DNA of 64,000 nt from Paenibacillus ehimensis NBRC 15659 (lineage in GTDB: Bacteria > Bacillota > Bacilli > Paenibacillales > NBRC-103111), in assembly GCF_004000785.1 (NCBI RefSeq), contig NZ_BILX01000004.1:1-64000 (forward strand), written 5' to 3'. Position 1 is the first letter of the stretch, and each line of letters begins with the position of its first letter. Made by a program: the position numbers and the translations under genes. Shown piece by piece: positions 49,942 to 59,035 of this stretch. The notes below the pieces were generated by a model. It was not told the origin of the DNA, searched no databases, and was given only the letters and a program-made list of their open reading frames with translations.

Positions 49942-52155
49942 ATGACGATACATTTTCGGGAAAGCGAGCAACGGTTTCATCTGCAGTCGAAAGACACGAG
50001 CTACATGATTCAATTGGTGCATGGCTACCCGGCCCATGTATATTGGGGGCCGAAGCTGAGCGAGGATGGAAATTTAACCGATATCCTGATGTTTCAGGAA
50101 CGCTGTTCATTCAGTCCCAATCCGGTTCCTGAGGATAAGAGCATTTCGCTCGACACGCTTCCACAGGAATACCCGCAATATGGAACAAGCGATTTCCGTC
50201 ATCCGGCCTATCAGGTTCAGCTGGAGGACGGCAGCCGGATCACGGAACTTACTTATAGATCGCATCGCATAGTTAACGGCAAGCCGGCGCTCGAAGGGCT
50301 GCCCGCCATTTATACGGAGAACGAAGACGAGGCGCAAACGTTGGAATTGGAGCTGTTTGACGCATATTCGGGGCTGACCGTTATTTTGAGCTACACGGTG
50401 TTTGAGTATTTTGACGCCATGACACGCTCTGTCAGGTTTGTGAACGAAGGAAAGCAGGCCTTGCGGTTGAACCGCGCGTTAAGCGCAAGCGTCGACTTTT
50501 TCGATTCCGACTACGACTGCTTGTATTTGTCCGGCACTTGGACAAGGGAACGGCATGTGCAAAGAAAGCCTTTAAGTCCGGGAGCCGTTCGGGTCGAAAG
50601 CCGGAGAGGCTCAAGCAGCCATCAAATGAATCCGTTTATGGCCTTGCTGCGGCCCGCCGCGGACGAAGACCAAGGCGAAGTATTCGGCTTCAGCCTGGTG
50701 TACAGCGGGAACTTTGCCGCCGAGGCGGAGGTGGACCAATTCGGGATGACACGGGTATCGATGGGGATCAATCCGTTTGACTTCGGCTGGCTGCTGGAGC
50801 CCGGCGAGTCGTTCCAAACGCCGGAGGCGGTGATGGTGTATTCCTCCGAAGGCTTGGGCGGAATGTCAAGGACTTACCATCGGCTGTATCGTACCCGTTT
50901 ATGCCGGGGGGCGCATCGCGACAAGGAACGCCCTATTCTGGTCAACAACTGGGAAGCGACGTATTTTGATTTTAACGCCGACAAGATCGAGGCGATTGCG
51001 AAAGATGCGGCGGAGCTTGGCATCGAGCTGTTTGTGCTCGATGACGGATGGTTCGGCAAGCGGGATAGCGATACGAGCTCCTTGGGAGACTGGACGGTTG
51101 ACCGCAATAAGCTTCCGGACGGACTTGAGGATTTGGCGGCTCGTGTCAAGAGTCATGGCATGGAGTTCGGGCTTTGGGTCGAGCCGGAGATGGTCTCTCC
51201 GGACAGCGATTTATACCGGCGTCATCCGGACTGGTGCCTTCATGTTCCGCATCGCCGCCGGACGGAAGCGCGCAATCAATTGATTCTGGATCTGTCGCGG
51301 GAGGATGTTCGCACCTACTTGTTCGAGGCGTTAAGCGGCATTTTTAGTACGGTTCCCGTCTCTTACGTCAAATGGGATATGAACCGGAACATGACGGAAA
51401 TCGGCTCCGCTGAACTTGCGGCCGCACGGCAAACCGAAACGGCGCACCGCTACATGCTGGGGCTTTATGAGTTGATGGACAAGCTTGTTACGAGGTTTCC
51501 TCATATTTTGTTCGAAAGCTGCTCCGGCGGCGGCGGACGTTTCGATCCGGGGATGCTGTATTACATGCCGCAAACGTGGACCAGCGACGATACGGATGCG
51601 GTGGAACGGTTGAAAATCCAATACGGCACAAGCATGGTTTACCCCGTCAGCTCCATGGGAGCGCACGTCTCGGCCGTGCCGAACCATCAAGTCGGCCGGA
51701 TCACGCCGCTTACCACGCGGGGAGACGTGGCCATGTCCGGCAATTTCGGCTATGAGCTGGATCTCACCAAGCTTCCGGCGGAGGAGAAGGACATCATTAA
51801 GCAACAGGTGGCCCTGTATAAAGAAAACCGCAGGCTGATTCAAAACGGCGACTTGTATCGCTTGAAAAGCCCGTTCAGCGGCAATGAAACGGCGTGGATG
51901 CTCGTTTCGGAGGACCGGAGGGAGGCCATGGTATTTTATTTCCAAGTACTGGGGGTTCCTAACGGGCCATTGCGCCGATTGCGGCTAAAAGGCTTGCAAA
52001 CGGAATTGGATTACCGGGTCAGCGGGTTTGAAGACCATTACCGCGGTGACCGACTTATGCAAATCGGGCTGCCGATTCCGCCGCTTGACGGCGATTATAA
52101 GAGCGTATGGTTTAAGCTGACAGCGGTGAATGAATGGCGTCAGGAAGTTGAGTAA
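49942..52155 (+). CDS. alpha-galactosidase (GH36)
   Basis: 737 residues. Catalytic barrel with FVLDDGWFGKRDSD, EFGLWVEPEMVSPDSDLY, KWDMNRNMTE (nucleophile Asp) and WTSDDTDAVERLKIQYG (acid/base Asp region). N-terminal beta domain and C-terminal cap of usual length. Splits galactose from raffinose or melibiose; with GH32 it allows complete raffinose breakdown. Confidence 0.95.
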   Translation: MTIHFRESEQRFHLQSKDTSYMIQLVHGYPAHVYWGPKLSEDGNLTDILMFQERCSFSPNPVPEDKSISLDTLPQEYPQYGTSDFRHPAYQVQLEDGSRITELTYRSHRIVNGKPALEGLPAIYTENEDEAQTLELELFDAYSGLTVILSYTVFEYFDAMTRSVRFVNEGKQALRLNRALSASVDFFDSDYDCLYLSGTWTRERHVQRKPLSPGAVRVESRRGSSSHQMNPFMALLRPAADEDQGEVFGFSLVYSGNFAAEAEVDQFGMTRVSMGINPFDFGWLLEPGESFQTPEAVMVYSSEGLGGMSRTYHRLYRTRLCRGAHRDKERPILVNNWEATYFDFNADKIEAIAKDAAELGIELFVLDDGWFGKRDSDTSSLGDWTVDRNKLPDGLEDLAARVKSHGMEFGLWVEPEMVSPDSDLYRRHPDWCLHVPHRRRTEARNQLILDLSREDVRTYLFEALSGIFSTVPVSYVKWDMNRNMTEIGSAELAAARQTETAHRYMLGLYELMDKLVTRFPHILFESCSGGGGRFDPGMLYYMPQTWTSDDTDAVERLKIQYGTSMVYPVSSMGAHVSAVPNHQVGRITPLTTRGDVAMSGNFGYELDLTKLPAEEKDIIKQQVALYKENRRLIQNGDLYRLKSPFSGNETAWMLVSEDRREAMVFYFQVLGVPNGPLRRLRLKGLQTELDYRVSGFEDHYRGDRLMQIGLPIPPLDGDYKSVWFKLTAVNEWRQEVE

Positions 52156-52162
52156 AGCCAAG

Positions 52163-52193
52163 AGCCGGACCAGGCGGTCCGGCCGTTTTATTT
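52163..52193 (+). terminator. intrinsic terminator of the sugar operon
   Basis: GCCGGACC, AGGC loop, GGTCCGGC, then CGTTTTATTT. Strong stem of eight pairs, ending the LacI-regulated operon before the reverse-strand gene. Confidence 0.85.
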
Positions 52194-52202
52194 CACACAT
52201 GA

Positions 52203-52610
52203 TTATTTCGTGACATTCATCAATAAAAACGTGTATCTGGTTCCTTCTTTTTTTGTTTTCCAGTAAATCGTGACCTCTGCAAATCCTTCGCCAACGGCAT
52301 CAAAATATAAAACGTTATCCTTAACTCTTAGATTGTTCACAACGGATGGCTCGTCAACTCCAATTCCAATGTCCTCCGACGAAAACTCGACTTGGTCCCC
52401 TTGAGGGGATCCGCAATAGAACCGCGATGATCCTGTATCGCCTACTTTTAAGTTAAACTCATGCTTGACAGGAATATAAATACTTTTTGTGCATTCAGAT
52501 GGCTTAACGACCCCTCCATTGGCGTGTGCTGAAATGACATTGACAGATAAAAGTGTTGAGACAGCCAATGATAGTGATAAAATGGTCTTGCTTACCTTGC
52601 TAAGCTTCAT
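52203..52610 (-). CDS. secreted hypothetical protein
   Basis: 135 residues on the minus strand. Signal peptide MKLSKVSKTILSLSLAVSTL...AHA. Mature ~105 residues are beta-rich (VKHEFNLKVGDTGSSRFYCG, NVLYFDAVGEGFAEVTIYWK) with two cysteines (about 39 and 66). GGGAGG lies before the start. AT-rich compared with neighbours. Function unknown. Confidence 0.75.
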   Translation of the reverse strand: MKLSKVSKTILSLSLAVSTLLSVNVISAHANGGVVKPSECTKSIYIPVKHEFNLKVGDTGSSRFYCGSPQGDQVEFSSEDIGIGVDEPSVVNNLRVKDNVLYFDAVGEGFAEVTIYWKTKKEGTRYTFLLMNVTK

Positions 52611-52672
52611 AAATTATCCCTCCCAAAAGGTTTTGTTAGAATGCGCTTCGATAAAGCTTACATTCTAGTTAA

Positions 52673-52701
52673 AAAATACCACTAACATAATATATTATCA
52701 A
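52673..52701 (-). promoter_or_regulatory. candidate promoter of the secreted protein gene
   Basis: On the minus strand TTGATA (complement of 52696-52701), 17-base spacer, TATTTT (complement of 52673-52678). It points at the gene at 52203-52610. The surrounding 52611-52916 gap is AT-rich and otherwise holds no gene. Confidence 0.5.
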
Positions 52702-52916
52702 TATATTCCTTTAATTGTAATATTGCTGCATCAAAGTGATATTTAGGATGTAGTTTATAGGGAGGTGAAATAAAGCAATAGCGTGAAAAATAAAGTGCTG
52801 GACCGGGAAAATAAAGTTGTAGACTGGCGACGGCGTTAAGCTTGCGGAGCAGAAGACCCCCGGGTCGAAATGTCCGACTTAATTTTGAGCGTCTTTACCT
52901 AGGAAGGAGGCAGCTT

Positions 52917-53206
52917 ATGAGGCTTCTCCGATATATTTTATTGTTCATTGTATTTATGCTTTCTTACTGGGCAGGTTTTTTTTCTTACGAAAGTACCCTT
53001 TGGTTAGTTTGGGAACTATGTTTTGTTATCCTATCATGTGTGCGCTCACCTTTATATTGCCTGCATCCTTCATCATGATTTCTTTCGGGGGCTTGAGCTT
53101 TTTCTCGGCTGAATCTCAGTTGTTTTACTCATTTTTTGCCTCTTCCGGGATCGTATTCGGTGCAGGTTTCGGGTTGATCTCGCATGTTTTCGAAGCCAAA
53201 AATTGA
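52917..53206 (+). pseudogene. small membrane protein broken by frameshift at a T-run
   Basis: From ATG 52917 (AAGGAGG upstream) the frame reads MRLLRYILLFIVFMLSYWAG, but after a run of eight T (52976-52983) it drifts to a stop at 53078. A second frame (to 53206) continues as a good membrane protein: PIMCALTFILPASFIMISFG and FYSFFASSGIVFGAGFGLI. Adding one T restores a single ~97-residue protein with four hydrophobic segments. It may be a true mutation, a sequencing error or a slippage switch. Confidence 0.65.
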
Positions 53207-53235
53207 ATGATAACAACCTCAAGGAGGTACACCTT

Positions 53236-53772
53236 ATGGGAAACGTGATTTCCATGCCCGAAGCGCAAGAAGACGCAGCGCCTTCCCTTTCCATGTCGAA
53301 CGGGCTGACCTCCGTCTTTCTGGATGTTCTGGTGCTGAGCGGTTCTCGACTCGCGAACACGGAGCGGGAGAAAGAGCTGATCATTTGGCTTGCTCAACGG
53401 GATCAGTCGGTTGTCGGGATTGGAACGGTAGGTTTTCGCTTGGAGGAAATGCCTTGGTCGGCGGACAATTTTGCCAATGAAAAGGCGTTTATGACGCGGA
53501 CGATTCAGGAGGCCATGAATGAATCCGGCTGGGAGAAGCTCAGCTATACGCCGAACAAGGAGATGGTCATCGGACGATTGGCGGACTTTCGGCTGATGAT
53601 CGATGCCTTGCAAGCGGAATACCTTGATCCAAGTTACTATATCGAATGGGCTGAGGTGGACGAAGAGGACGATTCTCCGACCATCCCCAGAGGATATCCC
53701 ATGTGCCCAAAGCACGAAGTTTATTTGTCCTGTCACGGTTGCCTGCTGTGCAACTATGAAGGCGGCGGCTGA
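53236..53772 (+). CDS. hypothetical protein with C-terminal Cys motif
   Basis: 178 residues from ATG 53236 (AAGGAGG). Acidic helical body (LANTEREKELIIWLAQRDQS, RTIQEAMNESGWEKLSY), ending in CPKHEVYLSCHGCLLCNYEGG, a set of Cys/His that looks like a small zinc ribbon. No family recognised. Confidence 0.7.
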   Translation: MGNVISMPEAQEDAAPSLSMSNGLTSVFLDVLVLSGSRLANTEREKELIIWLAQRDQSVVGIGTVGFRLEEMPWSADNFANEKAFMTRTIQEAMNESGWEKLSYTPNKEMVIGRLADFRLMIDALQAEYLDPSYYIEWAEVDEEDDSPTIPRGYPMCPKHEVYLSCHGCLLCNYEGGG

Positions 53773-53816
53773 TGTTCGTCTTCGGGCTCCTCCGAATGTC
53801 ATCATGCATAAAACAA

Positions 53817-53844
53817 AGCAGCCCGGACTTCACTCCGAGCTGCT
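53817..53844 (-). terminator. terminator for leftward genes
   Basis: AGCAGC-CGGA...TCCG-GCTGCT arms; on the minus strand followed by TTTGTTTTATG. Ends the leftward gene at 53861-54373. Confidence 0.6.
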
Positions 53845-53860
53845 ATCATGAACTTCCGTG

Positions 53861-54373
53861 CTATGCCCGGCATAGGTCGAAATATTGCTTTACATCCCGC
53901 TGAAAATCCGTGGTTGGACGTTTGGGCTCCCGTAGTTTGCATTGCTCCAAATATTCGGCGGCGAGAGCTTTGAGTTCCGGATAAGTTCTTACCGTTTCGA
54001 TCAGGCAGCCGATGATTCCCAATTGGTGGGGCTCATCTTTCTTTTTTAGCTTAAAAGTGCTGCTGGAAATCAGGTGTTTGAGCCAGACCTGATATGTCAG
54101 ATCGCTGTCGGGAATTGGCGTATCGAAGTACCCTTGCCTAACGGCGGCCCATAAGGCTAAAAGCGAATAATGAACGAGCCCGCTCGTCTCCCCGTTTTTG
54201 AAAACCGTCACAAGCGAAGGAATCGCACCGGATATATTGACGCCGCTGTCCGCCAGCCTCCAGTGAATGCTGCAAATATATTGTTCCGTTGCCTTATCCT
54301 TTACATAGCGCTTGCCCGCAACCAGGATAAGCCGTACCGCTTCGTCCGGAAAAGGGACTTCTGCGGCCAGCAA
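53861..54373 (-). CDS. helical (HEAT-like) hypothetical protein, 3' part of an interrupted gene
   Basis: 170 residues if a TTG near 54373 is used. Helical, repeat-like: YICSIHWRLADSGVNISGA, GLVHYSLLALWAAVRQGYF. The same reading frame runs upstream without a shift to the TAA at 54422-54424 and beyond it into the 54422-54757 gene, so the two were probably one ~298-residue protein. No ribosome site precedes the TTG. Confidence 0.6.
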   Translation of the reverse strand: MLAAEVPFPDEAVRLILVAGKRYVKDKATEQYICSIHWRLADSGVNISGAIPSLVTVFKNGETSGLVHYSLLALWAAVRQGYFDTPIPDSDLTYQVWLKHLISSSTFKLKKKDEPHQLGIIGCLIETVRTYPELKALAAEYLEQCKLREPKRPTTDFQRDVKQYFDLCRA

Positions 54374-54421
54374 GGCATCGAGCAGGGCGGCGGCGCGGTA
54401 TTGAAGATAAAGCTCGGTATC

Positions 54422-54757
54422 TTATTTCGCCGATTCCTTCCGGTCGAGATGATGAAGCCGTGCAATTGAGGTTATGCATCCGGATAAATCCCCGCCTGCT
54501 TTAAGGCAGCGGTGAAGGATTTCGATCAGCGCGACAACCCATTCCGGATCGCTGACGTGCAGATAGGTGCCCAACTCGCCGGTCTGGTGATCCTTTAATG
54601 CGTTTTCCAAGCTGTCTTTAGCTAGGGAGAAGGCTATTGACGACGTTTCGGGAGTCGTTATTTCTTCGATGATTTCCTTTGCCGTGCGTCTGCGTTCGGT
54701 CAAATCCGTTGCTGCGTTAAGCTGCTGCATCATGTGTTCCATACTGCTGGCGTTCAT
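54422..54757 (-). CDS. helical hypothetical protein, 5' part of an interrupted gene
   Basis: 111 residues from the minus-strand ATG at 54757 (GGAGG upstream). Helical: QLNAATDLTERRRTAKEIIEE, PEWVVALIEILHRCLKAG. Ends DRKESAK-stop, yet the frame after the TAA continues TELYLQYRAAALLDALLAAE with no break. A nonsense mutation is the simplest reading. Confidence 0.65.
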   Translation of the reverse strand: MNASSMEHMMQQLNAATDLTERRRTAKEIIEEITTPETSSIAFSLAKDSLENALKDHQTGELGTYLHVSDPEWVVALIEILHRCLKAGGDLSGCITSIARLHHLDRKESAK

Positions 54758-54842
54758 AGGAAGCTTCCTCCGTTATCCGTAACTATCGGCAAAATCATAA
54801 TATGAATAGTAAGATTATAGCATCGAATCCGCTTCGATCGCG

Positions 54843-54880
54843 AAAAAAGCTCCCGATCCCCTGCGAAAAGGGGCGGGAGC
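54843..54880 (-). terminator. intrinsic terminator of hisC
   Basis: On the minus strand GCTCCCG, inner CCC...GGG, CGGGAGC, then TTTTTT (complement of 54843-54848). Ten bases after the hisC stop. Confidence 0.85.
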
Positions 54881-54889
54881 TTCATGACT

Positions 54890-55957
54890 TTAAGCGAGCA
54901 GTGCGCGCAGCACAGCGGTAACGGCAGCCATTTCTTCGTCCGTACCGATGGAAATGCGCAGCTTGTCGGCCAGACGGGGATGCTCGAAATGACGGACGTA
55001 GATGTTTCGTTCCAGCAGGCTCTGATACCATGCGCGGGCATCGGGCTGTCCCGCTCCCGCCGGAGGCGTGCACAAGACGAAGTTGGTTTGCGAAGGGATG
55101 ACATCAAATCCGAGGCTGCGAAGCTCGGCGATGAAGCCGTCCCGCGTCGCCTTGACTGCCGCTACGGTGCGCATCGTGTATTCGCGGTCTTCCAGAGCCG
55201 CTAAGGCAAGCTTCCGGCTGATGGCGTTGATGTTGTAGATGTCCTTGCTCTTCTCCAGCGCGGCGATGAGCGGCTCGGCAGCGATGCAGTAGCCGACCCG
55301 CGCTCCGCACAGGGCGTACGCCTTGGAGAACGTCCGGACGACGATCACGTTAGGATAGCGGTCCACCAGCGGGATGGCCGTTGCGTTGGGATCGGCGAAG
55401 TCGATGTAGGCTTCGTCGATGACGACCAGCCCCGGGAAGCGGTTGACCAGCCGTTCCACTTCTTCGAGCGGCATCAGGTGTCCGGTAGGCGCATTCGGAT
55501 TGACCAGCACGATTGCGTCCGCTCCGCTGTCCATCAGCAGCCCCGGATCGACGGTATAGTCGTTTCGCGTCGGGACTGCGATGGAAGAAGCCTGATAAGA
55601 TGCGGCCACCGTGTGATACAGCGAGAACGACGGATCAGGCAGGGCCAGCCGACGGTTCGGGCCTATGAAGCCTTTGACGATCAAGGAAATGATCTCGCTC
55701 GAGCCGTTCCCGCAAAAGATTTGCTCGTCCTTGACGCCATGCAGCTGCGAAAGCGCAGCGCGCAGCTGCATGCAGCGGGCGTCGGGGTAACGGCGAAGCT
55801 CTTCTTCGCCAAGCGTACGCAGCGCCTCCAGCACGAGCGGAGAGGGCGGGTACGGGCTTTCGTTCTGATTCAGCTTGATTGCGGCGCTTCCTTCCGGAGG
55901 GAGGTCGCCCAAGGCGTATGGGGTGAGCCGTTCGATATGAGGCAGAATAAGGGTCAT
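54890..55957 (-). CDS. hisC: histidinol-phosphate aminotransferase
   Basis: 355 residues from the minus-strand ATG at 55957 (GGAGGAAGC upstream); longer upstream starts lack support. Type I PLP fold: IKLNQNESPYPPSPLVLEAL, FCGNGSSEIISLIVKGF, LVNPNAPTGHLMPLEEVE, VVIDEAYIDFADP and the PLP lysine in RTFSKAYALCGARVGY. Transfers an amino group in histidine synthesis, and may also act on aromatic amino acids. Divergent from a MocR regulator. Confidence 0.93.
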   Translation of the reverse strand: MTLILPHIERLTPYALGDLPPEGSAAIKLNQNESPYPPSPLVLEALRTLGEEELRRYPDARCMQLRAALSQLHGVKDEQIFCGNGSSEIISLIVKGFIGPNRRLALPDPSFSLYHTVAASYQASSIAVPTRNDYTVDPGLLMDSGADAIVLVNPNAPTGHLMPLEEVERLVNRFPGLVVIDEAYIDFADPNATAIPLVDRYPNVIVVRTFSKAYALCGARVGYCIAAEPLIAALEKSKDIYNINAISRKLALAALEDREYTMRTVAAVKATRDGFIAELRSLGFDVIPSQTNFVLCTPPAGAGQPDARAWYQSLLERNIYVRHFEHPRLADKLRISIGTDEEMAAVTAVLRALLA

Positions 55958-56151
55958 CGGTTTGCTTCCTCCTGACATCCGGCTGACGGGGTCAGCCCGT
56001 GATTTTTTGATGTACGGAACGTCTTCCGCTTTGCGCAATGGGATGATAAGATGAGCATAATCGCATTTTGACATTAGTAAAATAGTCAGTTTCATAATTT
56101 TTCGAGTGACAGTTTGAAGGAACGAACATTTCACGAAAAGGGAGAGCCGGG

Positions 56152-57609
56152 ATGATCGATTTGATGCCGAGGCTCGACGAAACGTCGGGCGAAGCGCTGT
56201 ATATGCAGCTGTACCGCTATATCCGCGACGAAATCGCCGCCGGCCGCATTCCGGCGAACGAGCGGCTGCCGTCTATCCGTACGCTGTCGGCTTACCTCGG
56301 CGTGAGCCGGTCGCCTGTCGCTCTTGCCTACGAGCAGCTGCTCGCCGAAGGCTATGTAAACAGCAGGCCGCGCAGCGGGCTTTATGCCGCCGAGCTGGAC
56401 ACGTCCGCCACCTTGCTGCGGGTGCAGACCGAAGCGGCAGCGGAACGTTCCGCCGTTTCACCGTCGCCGAAGCGCGCGTACCACGCTTCCCAGGATGAGC
56501 CGGTCCGTTACGACTTCGGCTACGGCAGCGTCGATATTACCGGCTTCCCGCTGGCGAAATGGCGCCGGCTGATGAACCGGTGCCTCCTGCCGGAAAACAG
56601 CCGTCTGCTGCTGTACGGCGATTTGCAGGGCGAGCCGGAGCTGCGCGCCGAAATTGCCGCCTACCTGCATCACATGCGCGGGGTGCGCTGCCAGCCGGAG
56701 CAGATCGTCGTCGGTGCGGGCACGTACCACTCGCTCGATTTGCTGTTTCAATTGCTGCGCGAGGACGTCGTCCGCATCGCTTCCGAAGAAGCGGTCAACG
56801 ACGGGGTGAAAGCGCTGTTCGGGCAGTTCCGGTTCGATTGCCGGCCCCTCCGGCTGGAAAGCGACGGCATCTGCCTCGAAGAGCTGCAGGCCAGCGGCGC
56901 GCAGGCCGTTTATGTGACCCCGTCGCATCAGTTTCCGTACGGCATGACGCTGTCGGCGGGCAAGCGGATCAAGCTGCTCCAATGGGCGAAGGAACGGCGC
57001 GCCTACATCGTTGAGAACGACTACGACGGCGAGTTCCGCTACAGCGGCCGGCCCATTCCTTCGCTGCAAAGCCTCGACGACGACGGCCGGGTCATCTACG
57101 TCGGCACGTTTTCCCGGGCGCTGACACCGGCGTTCCGGCTCAGCTATCTCGTGCTCCCTCCGGCGCTGCTGGAGAGGTTTCGCGACCGCCGGCACAGCTA
57201 CGACCAGCTCGCTTCGCCGATCTTCCAGAAGACGCAGCAGTTGTTCATGCAATCCGGCGACTTCGGGAGGCACGTGCGCAAAATGCGCAGCGTCTACCAC
57301 AAAAAGCGCGATGCGCTGCTGCACGCGGTGCGCGATGCTTTTCCGGCGGGCGTCGAGATGATCGGCGCGGACTCCGGGCTGCACCTGCTGCTTCGGGTCC
57401 GCTGCGGAATGGACGAAACCGGGCTTGTGTGCGCGGCCGCCCGGGAAGGGGTCGGCGTCTATCCGGCTTCGGCTTACCGGCTGCGGCCGGAGGCGGACGA
57501 GGCTCCGACCGTGCTGCTCGGCTTCGGCGGCCTGTCCGAAACAGATATCCGGGAAGGAATCGGACTGCTGACGCGGGCGTGGAAAATGGAAGCTTTTCTA
57601 AAGAAATGA
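56152..57609 (+). CDS. MocR-type regulator (GntR HTH fused to aminotransferase domain)
   Basis: 485 residues. GntR winged helix RYIRDEIAAGRIPANERLPS, RTLSAYLGVSRSPVALAYEQ (about 22-72), then a PLP-aminotransferase-like domain (PEQIVVGAGTYHSLDLLFQL, VENDYDGEFRYSGRPIPSLQ, TFSRALTPAFRLSYLV); the lysine of the family (usually in SFSK/TFSK) is replaced here by Arg in TFSRAL. The 194-base gap to hisC holds a TTGACA-like element at 56068-56073. MocR proteins often control the divergent gene. Confidence 0.92.
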   Translation: MIDLMPRLDETSGEALYMQLYRYIRDEIAAGRIPANERLPSIRTLSAYLGVSRSPVALAYEQLLAEGYVNSRPRSGLYAAELDTSATLLRVQTEAAAERSAVSPSPKRAYHASQDEPVRYDFGYGSVDITGFPLAKWRRLMNRCLLPENSRLLLYGDLQGEPELRAEIAAYLHHMRGVRCQPEQIVVGAGTYHSLDLLFQLLREDVVRIASEEAVNDGVKALFGQFRFDCRPLRLESDGICLEELQASGAQAVYVTPSHQFPYGMTLSAGKRIKLLQWAKERRAYIVENDYDGEFRYSGRPIPSLQSLDDDGRVIYVGTFSRALTPAFRLSYLVLPPALLERFRDRRHSYDQLASPIFQKTQQLFMQSGDFGRHVRKMRSVYHKKRDALLHAVRDAFPAGVEMIGADSGLHLLLRVRCGMDETGLVCAAAREGVGVYPASAYRLRPEADEAPTVLLGFGGLSETDIREGIGLLTRAWKMEAFLKK

Positions 57610-57673
57610 AAGAATATGGACGATAAATCCAGTAGGATGTCAATTTTCTTTTATTTTGAAGAGGAGGGGTAGC

Positions 57674-58528
57674 ATGAAAGTTTCCGGCGGAGGAAGCAGC
57701 GTCTTGAACCTGTACGCGCTTCGGGATCAGGAGGGCAAGCCCGGCCTGAGACCGGGATCGATGGCCGGCTTGAAGCATGATACGGTCGAAATTAGCCCGA
57801 CCGGCCGGCAATTGGCCGAAGGCGCAATCAAGCACCGCGTGGGCAAAGTGTTCGTATCGGCCCAAATCGGCGAATCGCTGAACCGGCTGCTCGAAGGAAA
57901 GCCGCAGGAGGTAAGCGATGCGGTGCATACGATCATCGGGTCCAATCTGCTGCCGGGCGGCTCCGTCTCGGACGAAGGGGAGCGATCCGTACTGCGGGAG
58001 GCGGGATTAGCGCAGGCAAATTATGTGGCGGACCATTATATGTCGGGCGGCGAAGCGTCCGAGTTGATGGCGGTCATGAATCAAATTGCCGTCATCGGCG
58101 CGAAGGGAACGGTAGATCCGGCCACGGGAAGCGTCTCCTACCAGATGCCGCCGTCCCGGCCGATTGGGGCGCCCGAAGACTATGTGGACATCAACGAGCT
58201 GATGAAGCGATTCGAACCGGATACCTACAAAAAGCTGCGCGAAGCGGTAGCCGGTGGCGGCGACTGGGGCAGTATTTTGTTTTCGTTTGTTGAAAAAATC
58301 CCGCAAAACGGGCAGTGGGTGACTAAGTATCGCGAGGAAACGGGGCAGCTGATGCAGGAGCTGAAGACGACGAAGCTTGACAACCGGTTCGCAGGCGCTA
58401 ATACGACCGGTATGGCCTCTTTCCTGCTGGACATGAACCGTAAGCTGGACCAGGCGCCGCTTGCAAAGACCGACGCCCTGATGCGAAATATGGCTAATTT
58501 TGCACGGCTATTCGGGCATCGGGTCTAA
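57674..58528 (+). CDS. hypothetical protein, possibly flagella/surface related
   Basis: 284 residues from ATG 57674 (GAGGAGGGG). VEISPTGRQLAEG near residue 36 resembles the DxVxISP motif often seen in flagellar and related proteins. Rest is mixed helical (QYVxDHYMSGGEASELMAVM, GDWGSILFSFVEKIPQNGQW). No signal peptide. Family not recognised. Confidence 0.65.
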   Translation: MKVSGGGSSVLNLYALRDQEGKPGLRPGSMAGLKHDTVEISPTGRQLAEGAIKHRVGKVFVSAQIGESLNRLLEGKPQEVSDAVHTIIGSNLLPGGSVSDEGERSVLREAGLAQANYVADHYMSGGEASELMAVMNQIAVIGAKGTVDPATGSVSYQMPPSRPIGAPEDYVDINELMKRFEPDTYKKLREAVAGGGDWGSILFSFVEKIPQNGQWVTKYREETGQLMQELKTTKLDNRFAGANTTGMASFLLDMNRKLDQAPLAKTDALMRNMANFARLFGHRV

Positions 58529-58665
58529 GGAGACGTCGGTGAGCCGCCGGATAAAGGCAATCGGTCAAGCCCGGGAGAACGCACAACGCATGGATAACGG
58601 CAATCTGATTGAAATCCGGGAAGACGCTCGACGCACGAATGGCGGCCATCCGCTCGAAACTCGAA

Positions 58666-58715
58666 AGACCGTACGCCTCCCGGCCAAATGGCTTGGGGGG
58701 AGGGACGGTCTTTTT
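58666..58715 (+). terminator. intrinsic terminator
   Basis: AAGACCGT (58666-58673) pairs with ACGGTCTTT (58706-58714), with inner CCTCCC/GGGAGG pairs. Followed by T-run. Belongs to the gene ending at 58528; the 138 bases between hold nothing convincing. Confidence 0.8.
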
Positions 58716-58839
58716 GCTGTACAGAGGACAAAAACGACAGGAGATGAAATTAATACCGTCACTGGAATAAATGAAACTTAAATTCTTCCATCCCCTCCCG
58801 GAAATCGCAGTTTTTCTTCACAATTTATTCAAATATTTA

Positions 58840-58869
58840 TTGACAAGCGAAAAAAACAGCTGTTATTAT
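58840..58869 (+). promoter_or_regulatory. sigma-A promoter ahead of asparaginase
   Basis: TTGACA (58840-58845), 18-base spacer, TATTAT (58864-58869). Very close to consensus. A ~160-base leader separates it from the preferred start at 59036 (or about 40 bases to the alternative ATG 58916). Confidence 0.8.
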
Positions 58870-59035
58870 TAACATCAGTGGTGAAAATAAACGAATTAAA
58901 CTTGTTCGAGGAATCATGTTAAGCGGTTCCGGACCCGACGAACCCAACTTGAAAGCGTTAGCAATCAGGGGACTTGGACCGTTAACCGCAGCGGAACCTC
59001 TTGAACTTCACATGCCGAAAGGAAATGAGCTACTT

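Noticed and set aside
58500-58781. 93-codon ORF after the gene ending at 58528
   Set aside because: It runs through a strong intrinsic terminator (58666-58715) and has no coding character.
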